Assembly (NCBI GenBank): GCA_034620365.1
Contig: JAQGEQ010000380.1
Span: 1,240,001 to 1,304,000 of the forward strand
Reading direction: 5' to 3'
From: Pegea sp. RAD2-039
Taxonomy: Eukaryota > Chordata > Thaliacea > Salpida > Salpidae
DNA length: 64,000 nt
A program made the translations under genes and the position numbers. How positions within the stretch are numbered: position 1 is the first letter of the stretch; each line of letters opens with the position of its first letter. Of this stretch, positions 63,060-64,000 are shown piece by piece. The notes below the pieces were generated by a model that saw only the letters and a program-made list of their open reading frames with translations, was not told the origin of the DNA and searched no databases.

Positions 63060-64000
63060 TCTGCATTTACAGAACAATCTAATGAGCAGATTGTCTCTTT
63101 ACTATAAGGAACCAGTTCCAGTTTCAGAAACACTTCACTTAACTACAAACCAGTTTCACTGACTTCAGTTATTTGCAGAACTCAAGAGCATATTATTCAC
63201 AATCATATGATCAGTCATTTGATGGAGCATCATCTAATATCTGATGTACATCATGGCTTTGTGAAACGGAGATCTTCCCTGGTTCAACATCCTACTTTTC
63301 TCAATGAGCTTACAACCTATATATCTCGATGTTGCTAAAGCGTTTGATTCTGTCCCATACAACAAGCTTAATTTTGTTTTTTAAAAATTGAAAACCAGCA
63401 GCTTTATCTTAAAGTGGATTGAATATAACCTATTAGGTAGAATAAAACTCTGTTAAAACTAATGTTAAAAGATCTTTATTTACTCCTAGTCATGACACCA
63501 GTGATGTTCCTCAGGGTTTCGTTCTTGGCCCTCTTATCTTTACTTTTCATTGAAGATCTTATCAGACGACTTGCAGCAGTAGATGATGTCAGTGTGTTTG
63601 TATATGCAGATGACATTAAGCTTTTATCTTGCAATCCTTCAAACTGCACTACACACTGTAGAAAACTGGTCTACGAATTGACAGCTCAGAATCCAGTCAA
63701 CAAAGTCTGAACTTATAGCTTTTTCTCGTAAGCCAGCTGTAAATTACTTGGACCAACATTCCATCAATGGATTTATTATTTCACAAACATCTTCGGTCGT
63801 AAACTTTGGCATTGCCGTATCATCTGACTTTAAATGCAACATTTATGTTTCTAAAATCTTTGCAAAATCAATAAACCTTGTCTACCTTATTATAAAAACC
63901 ATTATTTCTAAAGATCCTTACTTATTTAACAATCTCTTCAAATTGTTCTTACGTCCAATTCTTGAACACAATGTTAGTGCATAGATGCCTGTTCAGGCAA
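63060..64000 (+). mobile_element. LINE reverse transcriptase domain, + orientation, runs off the window
   Basis: In order: YKPVSLTSVICRTQEHIIHN, HLMEHHLISDVHHGFVKR, DVAKAFDSVPYNKL, GFVLGPLIF, VFVYADDIKLL (the YADD catalytic box), INGFIISQTSSVVNFGIAVS, and DPYLFNNLFKLFLRPILEHN leading into NVSA. The tail of this segment matches the start of the fragment at 50725, which fixes both as one family; a short deletion after NVSA relative to that copy is visible at the window end. Several frame changes and stops make this copy defective. The clade (Jockey, CR1 or RTE) is not settled. Confidence 0.85.

Overview
The window is from an animal nuclear genome: very AT-rich (roughly 27-30% GC by eye), with long non-coding stretches, GT-AG introns from about 50 bases to 2.4 kb, and fragments of non-LTR retrotransposons. 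The gene content (an eMIC splicing domain, protein O-mannose kinase, RASSF with RA and SARAH domains, a hemopexin-type matrix metalloproteinase, MEIG1, TTC5, ANKRD29, a laccase-like multicopper oxidase) suggests a bilaterian invertebrate, probably a small lophotrochozoan-type animal such as a flatworm or rotifer relative. The species cannot be resolved from sequence alone. All gene models were spliced by hand from phase-consistent GT-AG exons; none has transcript support.

Layout. 0.4-8.6 kb (+): two tandem alpha-carbonic anhydrase domains, probably one polypeptide, ending in a transmembrane helix and short cytoplasmic tail. 14.9-19.1 kb (+): ANKRD29. 19.6-21.3 kb (-): TTC5/Strap, convergent with ANKRD29 and head-to-head with POMK (+, 21.5-23.6 kb) across about 220 bases. 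24.2-24.5 kb (-): intron-poor MEIG1. 27.4-29.8 kb (+): a short gene ending in an eMIC (enhancer of microexons) domain, the conspicuous part of Srrm234 / SRRM3 / SRRM4. 30.6-32.3 kb (-): an unrecognised multi-exon gene. 34.8-39.9 kb (-): RASSF2/4-type gene. 47.1-50.0 kb (-): secreted matrix metalloproteinase with an altered zinc motif. 54.0-58.4 kb (-): secreted or membrane-anchored multicopper oxidase.

Repeats. Pieces of at least two LINE families lie at 33.7, 44.3-46, 50.6-51.4, 52.4-52.9, 61.1-61.5 and 62-64 kb. One family (reverse transcriptase motif YADD) recurs mostly as 3' fragments. One copy (50.6-51.4 kb) is bounded by inverted copies of the LINE 3' end.

Functionally the genes are a mixed neighbourhood with no operon-like logic. 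POMK (matriglycan assembly on dystroglycan), the metalloproteinase, the multicopper oxidase and the membrane carbonic anhydrase all act in the secretory pathway or outside the cell. The most unusual points are the compact eMIC gene, the HExxHxxGxxD metalloproteinase and the tandem membrane carbonic anhydrase.
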